Source: Dimorphilus gyrociliatus (lineage: Eukaryota; Annelida; Polychaeta; Dinophilidae). Taken from it: a DNA stretch of 64,000 nt. The notes beneath the pieces are model-generated. The model saw only the letters and a program-made list of their open reading frames with translations, was not told the origin of the DNA and searched no databases. Shown here one piece after another: positions 1-11,021 of the stretch. Within the stretch, counting starts at the first letter, position 1. Each line of letters begins with the position of its first letter. The stretch is taken from positions 1,798,001 to 1,862,000 of the forward strand of contig CAJFCJ010000012.1 of the NCBI GenBank assembly GCA_904063045.1, in the 5' to 3' direction. The translations under genes and the position numbers were made by a program.

Positions 1-543
1 CTCTATTATCGGAATTGTTACAGCAGTTATGATGTGCAACATTTGGAAAATGAAAAAGGCTTTCTCAGTGTTTGTATACAAAAGTTTTTCATTATCAACG
101 AACGAAAACTTTTATTAATTTAATTTCAGTCCTCGACAAGTCGAATCTATAGAAAGTTCGAATGAGGTTCAGAATAATTACAAGAAAACTGTCTCTGATA
201 GGCCTGAAACAGCTTCATCCAACAATAGTCGATTATCGAGACAATGTAGCAATATTCATTTCAAGCTAATGTTATATAGATAAAAACAATTTTGTAAATT
301 TTCAGCAAGAAGTCATACTCATAGTCCAAATCTCAATGAAATGACTCCTCCAAATACGCCATCTGTTTCCAGATCCAGTATTGTCTCTCCAAGGAATGTC
401 AATCTAACTCCAAGAAGTAATTTGACTCCAAGAGATGCGAAATTCTGGTAACATAGATGAAAAAGTAATGAAAAGTATCACAAAAATAAAACTGCAGGAG
501 AATGATGACATTCGACGACGAATCCATAAAAGAAAGAAGCTAA
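1..543 (+). CDS. C-terminal part of a single-pass membrane protein (5' end outside window)
   Basis: The first visible exon (1-69) encodes the end of a hydrophobic helix, SIIGIVTAVMMCNIW, followed by a basic stop-transfer stretch (KMKK). Exons 130-245 and 306-445 then give a hydrophilic tail rich in Ser, Thr, Pro and Asn, with several SPR or TPR-like phosphorylation-type motifs. The exons join in phase with GT/AG introns of 60 bp each. The reading frame either stops at 449-451 or uses a GTAAC donor there, splices over 52 bp and ends at 541-543; the second option keeps a Trp codon across the junction. This looks like a type I receptor-like protein with a cytosolic tail. The family cannot be named from this fragment. 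Confidence 0.55.
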
Positions 544-706
544 TATATTTAACAAAATTAAAACATATTCCATTCTATCGATCTTTTATATATAGCTATC
601 GGTTCACAAGTGTTGAACATTTCGGGTAAACGTGTTTACCCTAAATGTGTAACTCTTTTGCTTCAGATATCTGTGTTTTGTTTTTTCATTATTTCTTGAA
701 TTCTTT

Positions 707-1651
707 TCAAGCGAAATAAAAGTCTAAGTGCTCTTCTTCCTCTAAATGGTTATTTGCATGTTCATTAATTAGAGTCTTAGGTATACGATCCTGGCAGAAA
801 ATACACACTTCCGTTTCCTCTTCTCCTGCAATAGATCCGCATGTAAGGCAATGTTCCTGAAGTTCACTTAATGATTTCCAATTTTTTTTCTCACAAATAG
901 GACAAGTTAGTCCATCTGATCTGATGGATGCAGAATGATCGAAACTGACATTTGAATTAATTGCTACATCATTAGATGCATTGTCTATATTTCTATCATA
1001 ACGATGATCTCGAGAGTCTAATGATAGTCTAAAGTCCAATGATGGTAAATTACATTGATAATTGAAGTTACAATTCGTTTCCGAAATTGTGGAACAGCCA
1101 TCGGTGCTATCTAAAAAGTCTCTTGAATATGTTTTTGCAGTATTTGAAAATTCTCTTCCATTATTTTTAACGGTATTAGACACTGATTTACTGTGAAACA
1201 AAAGTCTAGCTGTTTCTCTATTTTTCTGACTTAATTCCTTGATTTTTAATGAATATTGTCGAACAATGTTACGAAACACAGTTAATTCATTTTCTAATTT
1301 TGAAATCTGTTCCAATTGTTCTCTTATAATAAATCTGTCCTTTTTTACAACGCTCTCCATGTTCCTACCGACTGCTTTAAGGATATTGTTAAATACCAAA
1401 TGAGTATTAGAATGATATCCATTATCACTTTCACTTTCTGCTTGTCTTACACTAACAAAGTCTTCAATATTTTCATTAGATGTCAATAGCACTTTTAGTT
1501 GATTAGGTAAGGCCTTAAACTGACTCTCAAACATTTCTATTCTTGATGTCAAGCTTATGATTTCCTCATCTTTTTTTTTCATCTGTATTTTCAATATCTC
1601 ACATTCTCGTTCCTTTTTCTTAAGATCCGTCTCCTTATGTAAATTGTTCAT
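707..1651 (-). CDS. Coiled-coil protein with two C-terminal zinc fingers, TANK/TAX1BP1-like architecture
   Basis: A single-exon frame of 314 aa starts with ATG. Residues 1-55 and about 85-155 are charged heptad-like coiled coils. A Ser/Asn-rich linker follows. The C-terminus (about 250-305) carries CPIC...H..TC and CIFCQD...H...H zinc-binding patterns. Coiled coil followed by short C-terminal zinc fingers is the layout of TANK, TBKBP1, TAX1BP1 and optineurin-type adaptors in innate immune and autophagy signalling. I see the architecture but no diagnostic motif, so the family is inference. The gene converges on the membrane-protein gene to its left; an AATAAA for that gene (715-720) lies inside this coding region. 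Confidence 0.6.
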   Translation of the reverse strand: MNNLHKETDLKKKERECEILKIQMKKKDEEIISLTSRIEMFESQFKALPNQLKVLLTSNENIEDFVSVRQAESESDNGYHSNTHLVFNNILKAVGRNMESVVKKDRFIIREQLEQISKLENELTVFRNIVRQYSLKIKELSQKNRETARLLFHSKSVSNTVKNNGREFSNTAKTYSRDFLDSTDGCSTISETNCNFNYQCNLPSLDFRLSLDSRDHRYDRNIDNASNDVAINSNVSFDHSASIRSDGLTCPICEKKNWKSLSELQEHCLTCGSIAGEEETEVCIFCQDRIPKTLINEHANNHLEEEEHLDFYFA

Positions 1652-2542
1652 TTGTATATTAGAGAATTTTCAGTCAATATTCCTTTTTTTTGGCTTCAAC
1701 AAATATTCCAATCGTGTGTTGCCCTTAAAAATGTAAACTATTTTCATATTAAATATTTAAGATTATTTGTAACTTTTGTATCCTTCTGTTTTTGAATAAA
1801 AATAACATTGGATTTTTTACTTTTCTCTAAACTAAAATAATAATACGTTTTAGACAATATAACTTATTTTTTATTTTTGAGACTATAATGATAATACCTA
1901 GTTGAACAATGTTTTGTTAATTTGCTATGTACAGGACACTCATTTATCTAGCAGCGCCATTTTGTATTCAGTTTTTTTACGTCTGTTTTACTAACCTCTG
2001 TCTATTTCGTCGTTCCAAAGAACTATGACAATCGCTTGGATTTTTAATTCATTAAATTTAATTTAACAGTATAATACTCATAATTAATATTTTATGGGTA
2101 TTATTTGTAATAAGTGTATTAAGTTGTGATTTTCAATTCAACTCACAAAGAAAATAGCAATTAGAACTTTTAAAAGTTTTTCAAGATGATATTGTACATT
2201 TTGTCAATGACTTACTAATTTACGAATTATAACAACATAATTTCGAACTAAATCTGTCAGTTGTCACATGCTTAATTTTAAACATTAGATATTTTATACA
2301 AAAAAAATTTTCAAACCTCAAGTCGAATTTCCCTCTCTCATAACTTATACAATATTTCAGTATTTTTTAAAATTAAAGTCTTGCTTTCGTTCAGTTTTTG
2401 GGGAATCTTAACAATTTACTAAAATTAACTGTAAAAACTGGTTAGCTAAAAGGTATATGCTTGAGCGATATTTGGAATTTTAAGGTCATGTTCATGCACT
2501 AAAATAGTTTATGAGAAGTTATTTAATCTTGCAGGAAGTAGA
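1652..2542. promoter_or_regulatory. Divergent intergenic region between the zinc-finger gene and LYRM7
   Basis: About 890 bp without a supportable coding frame, between two divergent starts. It holds one GC-richer element at 1946-1960 whose reverse complement reads ATGGCGCTGCTAGAT, related to the AGATGGCG sites elsewhere in the window, and a CACATG E-box near 2265. A TTGCAG immediately before the LYRM7 start (2530-2535) may be a 5'UTR splice acceptor. Confidence 0.4.
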
Positions 2543-2899
2543 ATGTCAACAACGCGACAACTTGTATTAAGCTGCTTTAAAAATCTTCATAGAGCGTGTG
2601 GGCAAGTATTCGGCAACGATTATAAAGCCTTAATTGAAGCAAGAAAAAAAGTAAATGAAGAGTTTAGGAAAAATTTACAATTGAATAATGAAGATGAAAT
2701 AAAAGAAAAGATACAATTCGGTGATGATGCTTGTGAGTTTTTAAAAACAATGGTTATTCAAGCGGAGGGTGATGGAAAAAATAGCTTTAAATTAAATATA
2801 ACAAAGGACACAACAATGTTAGAAAATGTAAGCTATGATCCAGAAGCAGTTGATAAAGCTTATGAAAACAAGAAAAAGCAAAGAAAAACTAAGAAGTGA
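2543..2899 (+). CDS. LYRM7: LYRM7/MZM1L, complex III assembly factor
   Basis: A 118 aa single-exon protein of the mitochondrial LYR-motif family. LYRM7 (yeast Mzm1) binds and stabilises the Rieske iron-sulfur protein in the matrix during late assembly of respiratory complex III. The N-terminal helix reads VLSCFKNLHRACGQVF, with the LYR tripeptide represented by LHR as in vertebrate LYRM7, followed by a conserved pattern of Asn-Asp, Ala-Arg and EEF. The C-terminus has the family ENVSYDP segment and then a lysine-rich tail. Length matches the family (about 104-120 aa). A clean AATAAA follows 70 bp after the stop. Confidence 0.9.
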   Translation: MSTTRQLVLSCFKNLHRACGQVFGNDYKALIEARKKVNEEFRKNLQLNNEDEIKEKIQFGDDACEFLKTMVIQAEGDGKNSFKLNITKDTTMLENVSYDPEAVDKAYENKKKQRKTKK

Positions 2900-2968
2900 A
2901 TACAAAAATAGTGAATTTTAAATTTTGTTATAATCGAATACTAAATGAAATTATTTGTTGAAGTTTTA

Positions 2969-2974
2969 AATAAA
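2969..2974 (+). terminator. Poly(A) signal of LYRM7
   Basis: AATAAA 70 bp downstream of the LYRM7 stop codon, followed by a T-rich stretch. Confidence 0.65.
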
Positions 2975-2999
2975 GTCATTCATTTTTTATGCCTTAATA

Positions 3000-4692
3000 T
3001 AATTCTTCTGAAGAAAAATTTTCAGGTCATAATAAAGAAAATCTCTGACAACCTCAGCCTTGTGTTGATTACCAAAATTGATATATTACAATATATTCAA
3101 TTTAGTTTTAAAGTTCAGCACTGAAACAAGCCAAAATTCCTATGAGAATTGATCAATCATATTATAAAATTTTGTCAGCAAGTTTCGCCAATATTCAAAC
3201 TTTTATGAGTTCTTTGAGGATCTATCATTAACCCTTGAAATACTTATAATTTGAACAAGAAAGTAGAGATAAGTAGATTTTCTTAATCAGCTGGCATTTG
3301 GAATTTACATTTGACAATGCCAGTTGTATTTATTTCTCAACAATCGGATTATTTATACAATTTTTGCTTTAGAAAGGTTAAAATAAATGGAAAAATATAT
3401 TCTATTTTTGAAAGATTATGAATAAACAGATATGAAAACCAAATAAAAGCAACAATAGATGCTGAATGTAACAAACATAACTAAGTAATCAGAAAGAGTT
3501 TTTATATTACTAAAATGCTATATCCTTTAATAAATTTCATAATAAACCAAACAAAATCTTCTATAATGTTTATAAATTCTCCATTCATTAAATTTAAAAA
3601 ATTAACTGTAATTTGAAGCCATTCAAGTTTTGAGTAATGGGACTCTAATACCTTTTTTTATTATTTTATTCAATATCTATAAATCTTTACACAGTAAAGC
3701 AATACCTTTGAACTATAGTAAAAAGTTTGACAAATTATTGTAAGTATACCCTTTATCATTTCAAAGTAGCTATTGATTGGCCAATTGACTTTTTTAATGG
3801 ATTTTGGGTATTACGACATTCATTGCGGCCTATAGTAATACCCCATAATTAAGTTTTCTTCTGTGCAAAGGAAAATTTAGACCCGTCTAATTGCTTCTCC
3901 TTCTCTTATTACCTTCAAAACTCAAATTAAAAGTTCAGGTAACTTTAATACTATAACAACTAATTGAGGTTGTATAAGAGTTTTCATATTTAATACTTTT
4001 GAACGTATTTCGGTAAAAAATCGATTAATTCGTTAGTTGCTCGTGGCGACATCTACAATTTATGCATTAATCTTTCTAAGCTACCATTGGTAGCCGAATC
4101 GTCTGCTATTGTTAACAGTGATAATTGCAACAAAAAAGATTTCACTCTCTCATCAAAAACTCACTCAAAAGAAAATAAAGCATCAATAGGATACTTTTTC
4201 CGTAATAGATTTACTATTGTAACAGTAAATATTTAAACATTTTCAGCGATCTACTAGGCCTTTTCATTCGCTGAAGAATTTATGCGAATATGACATATAG
4301 CAAATATTATTACTCTATCAAATTTAGTTTTCTATATAACGGTTTACGAAACTGGCCTCAGTCTGAAACATTTTATTATTTAACACTTGCAATTATTAGT
4401 TTATCTTTTCGCAAAACTTGCTAGCTAGCTTCTCTCTTTTTTTGCTTACGATACTGGAGACTAATGGTTTATTATTTATTAACTAAGTAATAATAAGGTT
4501 CTAACAATTATATTCTCTTCCATTGAGATCTTCCGTAAAGACAGTTCCACCTCAATGAGCCTTTACAAATACCAACAGTTCTATAAAAAAGAGCCTGAAC
4601 ACCAAACACGAACTCGAAAGAGGCCATATATTTTCCCACCTTATTGCTGTGTATAAACTTTTGTCATAAAATTTATTTTCTCAGTTATAGAC
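3000..4692. other. Non-coding stretch upstream of the W-H repeat gene
   Basis: About 1.7 kb of AT-rich sequence with no plausible frame, tRNA or repeat array on either strand. It probably contains the regulatory region of the gene starting at 4693. A degenerate TAGATGTCGCCAC element is present on the minus strand near 4043-4056. Confidence 0.4.
4582..4588 (+). promoter_or_regulatory. TATA box of the W-H repeat gene
   Basis: TATAAAA about 105 bp upstream of the ATG at 4693, in a setting that would place transcription start near 4612. It is the clearest TATA element beside a start codon in this window, consistent with a strongly and specifically expressed gene. Confidence 0.5.
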
Positions 4693-6481
4693 ATGCCAGC
4701 GGTTCCAGGACAACCACATACTCCGACTTTACATCCTAGGACTAGGCCTGAGGCGAATGAATGGGCCCTAAAGATGAGACAAACGAATGATTGGTTTAGG
4801 CATGATGGACATAATGTAGAGGAGAGGAAACAATTGCCAAGGAAACTTCATACCGAAAAAGCTTACGAAATAGCGGATAAAGCTAGAGGTAATAGGAATT
4901 TTCGTTTCATAAACAAACAACTTATTTTCTAACAGCTCGACAAATATTTAATTTCATAAGGAAATATAATATTTGCATAAATATATTTTGAAAGATGTTT
5001 GCTAAACAGTAAAATATATTCACCTGAATCTTTCAATTAGGTCAACTACTTTCTTATTTAAGTCTAAAGTGATAAAACTATTGAATTCTATAAAGGGATT
5101 GAATAATGAACATAATAAAACTCTGTCATCACTAATTGTTGTTGAATATCATATTTTAAACAGGTGCTGCTGATGAGTGGTTCGCACACAATCCTAATAG
5201 GCCTGCTGTAAAACCGCAGAGGACCCGATGTCGAAGTGCAACGCCTAGAGAGGATGAAACTGGAAAGTGGTTTAAATTCAGTGATAACGAGAATTATCAT
5301 ACACCTAGAGCCAAGCATCGGCTAACTGAATCTCTAGGCTTTGAGGTTAAAGAAAAGTCAAAAGGCCAAAGTGATCAGTGGTACAGACATGAGCATCTTG
5401 ACACGCCTGAGACATTCGTTAAACATAGGAGTCCTACAAAAGAGTGCAGGAAGAATCTTGATAAGATGAGGGCTAGTGCTGACTGGTATATTCACAATCC
5501 CTCTATAACTGAAGTACCTGATCAAAAACTTAGTGCCAGACTTGCAGACAGAGAAGGTTAGTTATTCTTTTCCTTGTAAATGTTAATAAAACGATGGTTA
5601 ATTGCTATTGGCAGAACATTGACTTTTTCCTATAATTCAGCAAAAACCTACTTGGACAGAAATAAGCAAGGATCTGTATCTGAATGGTTCAGCCACGATC
5701 ACGCTGACAACGGTAGTGACGCTCAATCAGCGCCTGTACCTTCTCCCAGACCAAATGTGAATTCGGTAAGAAGCTTTATTTTATCCAATATTAGGTATTA
5801 AATGATAATTTAATAAATTAGGATTCAAAAGAGTGGTTTAGTCATGAAAATTTTCCAAAATCTGAGCCAAAATCAAAAAGAGTACCTTGTGAAATCGACA
5901 AGTTATTGAATCAAAATAGAGAGAGCGATGAAATGTACGCTGAGTATGTATCAAGAGTAAAGCCCGAAGCTAGAGAGTGGGCCCAAAGGAGTGTGAAGGG
6001 TCTTATGGAAAGACTTTTGGTTCATGATCCTACAGCTTCTCCTGCGGAACCTAATGCCCCTAGAGCAGTAAAACCAGAAGCCAGAAAAACTTTCGAAGAA
6101 AACAAAGGACAAATGGCAAAAGTTTTGGATGGACATCCAGCACCTCCTCTGAAAAAGAGCAATGTTGGCCGATCAGTTAAGCCGGAAGCGGCTGAAACGG
6201 CAGGAAAGCACTCAGGAGGAGACATGAAGAAAGTTTTAGAGGACCAACCAGCAAGCCCTGGAAAATTCGTTGGAGCAGCAAGAGCAATCCCAGCAGAGGC
6301 TAAGGATTGGGCGGAAAGAAACAAAGGTACAGTTGGACAAGTACTAACGGGTAGTAACGATTTAGAGTTAGCTGGAAAACCTGCACCAAAATTGGGATCA
6401 AACAGCGGAAGGGAAATTGCGATGAAACACAGAGGAACGGCAGGACCAGTTATCTTCAGCCAGCCAGTTCCTGCTAAGTAA
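4693..6481 (+). CDS. Repeat protein with W-F/Y-x-H units and KPEA...W units, function unknown
   Basis: Four exons (4693-4888, 5164-5556, 5641-5765, 5822-6481) join in phase into 457 aa. The first two thirds repeat a short unit about seven times: NDWFRHD, DEWFAHN, GKWFKFS, DQWYRHE, DWYIHNP, EWFSHDH and EWFSHEN. The last third switches to a second unit, KPEAxxxxxxxxGxMxxVL, repeated about four times and ending in a Pro/Ala-rich tail. No signal peptide or membrane segment is visible, and Lys, Glu, His and Trp are frequent. I do not recognise a named family. Regular Trp/His spacing suggests a structural or scaffold protein, perhaps cytoskeletal. A TATA box upstream and AATAAA at 6693-6698 frame the gene. 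Confidence 0.8.
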
Positions 6482-6692
6482 TTAACAACAACGTTTTTAG
6501 AAATTCCTTAATTAAGTCTTAAACTGATCAGCCATTATTGTAAACATTTGATTAAATTTTTTCTTTTTGTAAGTAAAACGTTTTTAGCTCCGTTTGAACT
6601 TAACGATCCTAGCTTGTCTTTTTTTCTCTGGCAAACATTCCATGAAAACTCAAAAATTAAACTATTGTCTTTTTCTTTAGATGCTTGTTTTT

Positions 6693-6698
6693 AATAAA
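6693..6698 (+). terminator. Poly(A) signal of the W-H repeat gene
   Basis: AATAAA 212 bp after the stop at 6481, only about 140 bp before the ketohexokinase start. Confidence 0.55.
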
Positions 6699-6835
6699 GT
6701 AAAATTATAACTTGACTATTCTTTTTTATCGCGGAGCGGCAAAATTAGCGCTACCTTGCGGGGTGGAACAAAACGCGTCGTCTGCTATAGATGTTTTGAG
6801 TTCAAAAGAACATTTATATTTTTCAGTGATAAAAA

Positions 6836-8085
6836 ATGTCACAGGGTCCAATGGAGAAAAAGAATTTCCTCTGTGTAGGGCTAATTTGTGTTGACATTAT
6901 GAATCATGTGGAAAAATTCCCAACAGAAGATTCTGATAATAGGTTTGTAATTCTTTTTGATAATTGAAAGAACTTTCTTTACCTTTAAGCTTACGTGTAC
7001 AAACAAACAAATCTTATTATATAATATGTTAGGGCAAGTGATCAATATTGGCAAAGAGGAGGTAATGCTTCTAATAACTGCACTGTATTGTCATTGTTGG
7101 GCGAGAATGTGTCTATTTTTGGAACGATTGCGAACAGTAATGAATTAGGGTAGGATTATTGCCTTGTGTATCAGAAAATAAGTTCTGAACTTCTTATTTT
7201 AGATTTTTACAGGACGACTTCAAAAAATATAATATTTCATTTAATAACTGCCCAATTAAAGAGAACGTGACATGTCCCCTCTCTATTGCTATTGTCAATA
7301 AACAAAATGGATCAAGAACTATTATTCATCATAATCGGTTATTCAATTTCAAAGATTCTTTAGTAATTTTACAACAACGAGATTCAAAATTTCAAACAGA
7401 AATCTTCCTGAACTTACTTCCGATGAATTCTCGAAATTAGATTTAAAAAATTTTGATTGGATACATTTTGAAGTACTTACAACCGTTACTTTTTTCTGTC
7501 TACTCCTAAAGATAGATTTTTTGACAGGGTAGACCCAGTGTGGATGAAATCTCTGGAATGTTGCAAATAATAGACACTTTCAATGAAAAATATGATAAGA
7601 AAATAAGAACTTCAGTGGAATTGGAGAAAAAGCGAGAAACCTTGAAGCTTTTAGCTGACAGAGCTGATGTTATTTTTGTTAGTAAAGGACATGCAAGCAT
7701 GCTTGGATACAATAAGAAAGAAGATGCTTTATTACACTATTTAAAGAAATGTCGGCCAAAGTTAGCTGAATATGAAAACGTAATATAAATAGTTTTAATA
7801 TTTAAATTTCCGTTATAAAACAGAGCTACAGTAATTGTGCCTTGGGCCGAGGAAGGTGCAGTAGGACAAGTACAGGGACAAGATCAAATGTTCCACTCGC
7901 CATGTTTTTCTCCCGATAAAGTTATTGATACATTGGGAGCTGGAGACACTTTTGTTGCTTCTTGTATACAAGCTTTAAGCAGAGATTTACCCTTGGCACA
8001 TGCTTTGAAAATAGCTTGTAAAGTTGCCGGCTTCAAGTGCGGTATTAAAGGTTATGATGGAATCAGTAAAAATCTAATTGTGTAA
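6836..8085 (+). CDS. KHK: Ketohexokinase (fructokinase)
   Basis: Six exons (6836-6942, 7033-7149, 7203-7337, 7400-7472, 7528-7760, 7824-8085) join in phase. KHK phosphorylates fructose to fructose 1-phosphate with ATP in the cytosol. The ribokinase/PfkB signatures are present: an N-terminal GLICVDI strand, the substrate-site motif [17 protein letters not shown], the central WIHFEGR strand, VSVE-like SVELEK, and the C-terminal anion hole and catalytic Asp in [12 protein letters not shown]. The donor of exon 5 (GTTAGC at 7761) was chosen because it gives the family sequence [12 protein letters not shown]. Introns are 50-90 bp. The AATAAA begins one base after the stop codon, so the 3'UTR must be very short. 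Confidence 0.93.
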
Positions 8086-8086
8086 C

Positions 8087-8092
8087 AATAAA
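8087..8092 (+). terminator. Poly(A) signal of KHK, overlapping the stop region
   Basis: AATAAA starts two bases past the TAA (8083-8085). The convergent gene SRA1 ends at 8315. Confidence 0.5.
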
Positions 8093-8314
8093 AATCCTCA
8101 AAAGTAGAAAATATCTTATTGATTTCTTTAATTTATATTTGTTCAATGTTCAAAACCCCAAGGTCTTCTGAATATATAATTAAAGCACTAATTGTCTTTT
8201 CTAGAAAAGATAGTCACTTTGACTGAAATTAATATTATAAGTTAGATGATGAAAAGATTGCTAGATTGTAGCATAGTAGAAGTACAAGTACTTAAACAAA
8301 AAATAACTATTCAT

Positions 8315-9431
8315 TTAATCAGTCCGTGATGTATCTTCATTCAATGACTTTGACTCCTGAATCAGTTTTTTGATCCCAACCATCCACTGATTTACCTGAT
8401 GATAAGATTTATATAAATAAAGGTATTTATTCAAGATTTCAATACCAAAACTTACTTCAGAGACATGGTCCATCATTAAAGTTAAGTGTACGCTTTCTGC
8501 TATTTCATATTTATGGCAGCATAGAGCGGCTGTTAATTTTGCCATTAGATCTTTAACATCTACAGATAATCTATCACTTTTCCACATGGTTTGCATAGTA
8601 ATTAATCGTTTCGAAACTTCATCCATCGATTTACCCTTCAAAAACAGAGAATACATTCAATAATCAATTATTGTTATGACCACTAATACCTTAGCTACAC
8701 AATCATTAACAAAGCGTTGCAAAGTTGATGTTATGTAATTGTATTTCTGAACGTCATCCTCAAAGTCTGGAACAGTTACTTGAGATTTCGTGGCACATTC
8801 TGGAGGAGGAGAAGAAACAACAAGACCAGAATTTAGTAATGATGGTCCTTTTGTTTCTGTAGGGCTAAATGATGGTACAAGAACAGCTGCAGGGGAAACA
8901 CTTGCTGGTAGAGCTGTTGTTGATGCTGGAGGATGCAAAACGACATTCATTTGTGGTTCTGTTGATTGAAGTTTAGTCACAGGATCAATGTCAGATACTT
9001 CTGCAGTAATTATTAAAAGTTTAGCTTGTTGAGCATTTTTCAACTATGCATATTTAGCTTACTAGTTATCCCCGGATATGCAACGCGTTTATTGAGCAAA
9101 GTTCTTTTTTGTGTGCTACTTGGTTGAACACCGTCATTAGTGTGGAGAAACATGGGAGGATCATTCCATCCCCTTTCATCGTTTCCTGATAATTTGTTTT
9201 ATATTGCAATTAATAACGATCATAACGTGACTAGTGAGAAACGGCAAAGCATGCTGTTTTAGTTAGTGAACCAAGAACAATCATTCTATGGTTTATATAT
9301 TTATATTCTCTTGGTTATTGAATATTTATATAGCATATATCCTACATTAAGGGATATCAAATCTGGAACAGTTAGTAAAATGGATAAAAAAGCTTAAATG
9401 CCAACTCACCAGGCCTTGTGGGCTGCGCCAT
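8315..9431 (-). CDS. SRA1: Steroid receptor RNA activator protein (SRA1)
   Basis: Five exons on the minus strand (9410-9431, 9063-9185, 8690-9000, 8456-8635, 8315-8395) give 238 aa. SRA1 protein is a nuclear co-regulator whose C-terminal helical bundle resembles PRP18. Exon 1 encodes only MAQPTRPG up to a GTGAGT donor; exon 2 then supplies NDERGWNDPP, completing the diagnostic N-terminal motif. The middle is Pro/Ser/Thr-rich. The C-terminal domain has DEVSKRLITMQTMW, LMMDHVSEV and NQWMVGIKKLI, closely matching vertebrate SRA1. Exon boundaries were set by phase and family alignment. A palindromic GTCACGTGAC lies 11 bp upstream of the start codon. Confidence 0.92.
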
Positions 9432-9441
9432 GTTTGTTATT

Positions 9442-9451
9442 GTCACGTGAC
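9442..9451 (-). promoter_or_regulatory. Palindromic E-box GTCACGTGAC at the SRA1 start
   Basis: A perfect 10-bp palindrome of the type bound by bHLH-zip factors (USF, MITF/TFE, Myc families). It ends 11 bp from the SRA1 ATG. Similar CACGTGA sites occur at other gene starts in the window. Confidence 0.5.
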
Positions 9452-9660
9452 TTTTAAACTAAGGACACCTATCATACCGTACGTGGACAGACTTTGTCAA
9501 TTTTTTGAATGCCTACATCAGTTAAATGGTTTATACATGTGTAGTAGTTATGTATGCACTACATGAAATTTAATAGTAAATATCAAGAAATAACTTATTA
9601 TCATTCAGAGAACTTTTATTTAGTTATACGCAACGTAAACATTCCTCTTATAACAATCGT

Positions 9661-11021
9661 TTACTTCGCTTTCTTTCCAGTCTTGATCTTTCTCAAATAG
9701 AATTCTAATTCTTTGCCTTCGAGGATGTAACCATCACATCTGCCACTCTGTCCTGGTCTAGATGCGACACAAGCTGAAATAATAGAAATTATTAACATCC
9801 CACCTTAAAAAACTGGTGTGAAATATAATTTTTTGGTGAGGCTACATTTAATCAGAGTAACTATGACAGTATAATCACAAGATTTATGGTTAGAACCACC
9901 AAAACAGTGGCTCAGCCCAAATCATGCTAAGTTATGGTTCATCATTGTAAGGAAGTGATAAAATTAATTTCAAGTTTTCAACTTAAAACACTAACCAAGA
10001 ATACGCCCAGTCAAAAATTGATCTTCCAAAGCTTTTTCAACTTCCTTATGCTTTTGACGTTCAAGATACTTCTTTTGGGTTTTCTTAGACTTCTTATTCA
10101 AGTCTGGGACTTCGTCTTTCTTGTCATCCTGAAATGAACATTCATTTGGTTAGAGGTCAGAGGATGGTACAAAATTAAATGAGTCAAGCACCGAAGAATC
10201 CTCAAAATACTCTCCCTCCATTTACATTAGCAGCTATTCAAGACAGAACATCTGCTCCAAGATGGAGGCTAAACCGATAAGACAAGATATTTACCTCTTT
10301 GTTAGATCCCTTCTTTGTGTTGGCTCTACGTCCGAGAGGCAAGCAATAGTGTTGCTCATACCAATGACGGAAAGGGGTAGCATCGATTTGAACGATGGCG
10401 TTCTTAACAAGCGTCTTCGTTCTAACCAATTCATTGTTCGAAGCGTTATACACAACGTCTAGGATTCTTGTTTTGTGTGTACAAGCTGGAATATAGGTTT
10501 ATATAGAATTTTTTGAATAGGTTAATTGAAGCTAAAGCTTACCTTCAGATCCCCAGCTGTAATTGCCGTGATCTAATCTAAGAGCACGAACTTTAGTATT
10601 TCCTCCTCGCACTCTTATGGTTCGTACACGTTTTGCGTATAGCTGTTATAGAAAGTTGAATATGAGCGATGATATAACAAATATGTTAGACATGGCTAAC
10701 CTTAGTATTCGCTGGTGGACGACCGAGTTCAAACTTCCTCTTCTTACGAAGTGGGCACATACGGCCACCAGTCTTCCTTCGCTTATGCCATTTATCTCTC
10801 GAAATACCTAAGATTAAAGTTATTTAAATAAGTGACCAGAGTAATGAAGCAGGCTTAAACAAAAGTCAATTTACGCCGAATTTTTTGTATTTATTAAAAA
10901 TATCACAACGGCGAAGCACAGTAAACGTTATGATTATTATATAGAATGCTTCTAGATTAACGAGAAGTTTAAACTATCGATGATTTTGTTAGATTTTGAA
11001 AACATTTGCGGACTTACCCAT
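9661..11021 (-). CDS. RPS8: Small ribosomal subunit protein eS8 (RPS8)
   Basis: Six exons on the minus strand (11018-11021, 10701-10807, 10543-10642, 10295-10485, 9996-10128, 9661-9773) give 215 aa of the 40S protein eS8. Exon 1 contributes only ATGG. Recognised family segments in order: [94 protein letters not shown] and [13 protein letters not shown]. An acidic/lysine insertion ([16 protein letters not shown]) replaces the usual linker. The intron between the last two exons carries a C/D snoRNA candidate. A pyrimidine-rich TOP-like element lies 16 bp upstream of the ATG, and a TTTATT (9615-9620, minus-strand AATAAA) lies past the stop. Confidence 0.97.
9843..9953 (-). ncRNA. Intronic C/D box snoRNA with a 28S rRNA guide
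   Basis: In the last RPS8 intron, on the host strand: C box ATGATGA (9939-9945), D' CTGA (9912-9915), C'-like TGATTAT (9871-9877) and D box CTGA (9852-9855), about 94 nt from C to D. The 12 nt directly upstream of the D box are perfectly complementary to AGTAACTATGAC, a segment I know as universally conserved in large-subunit rRNA just before CTCTTAAGGTAGCC. A guide abutting the D box is the standard geometry for 2'-O-methylation five nucleotides in, here the second A of the AA pair. The terminal stem is weak (about 4 bp, with a bulge). Vertebrate RPS8 also hosts C/D snoRNAs. The D' guide target is unknown to me. Confidence 0.7.

Noticed and set aside
5951-6324. Antisense frames of 61 and 100 codons opposite the W-H repeat gene
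   Set aside because: They mirror the codon pattern of the plus-strand repeat exon, which has phase-consistent introns and flanking signals.
10129-10294. Second snoRNA in the neighbouring RPS8 intron
   Set aside because: One CTGA is present but no C box of the RTGATGA type; an H/ACA fold could not be made convincing.
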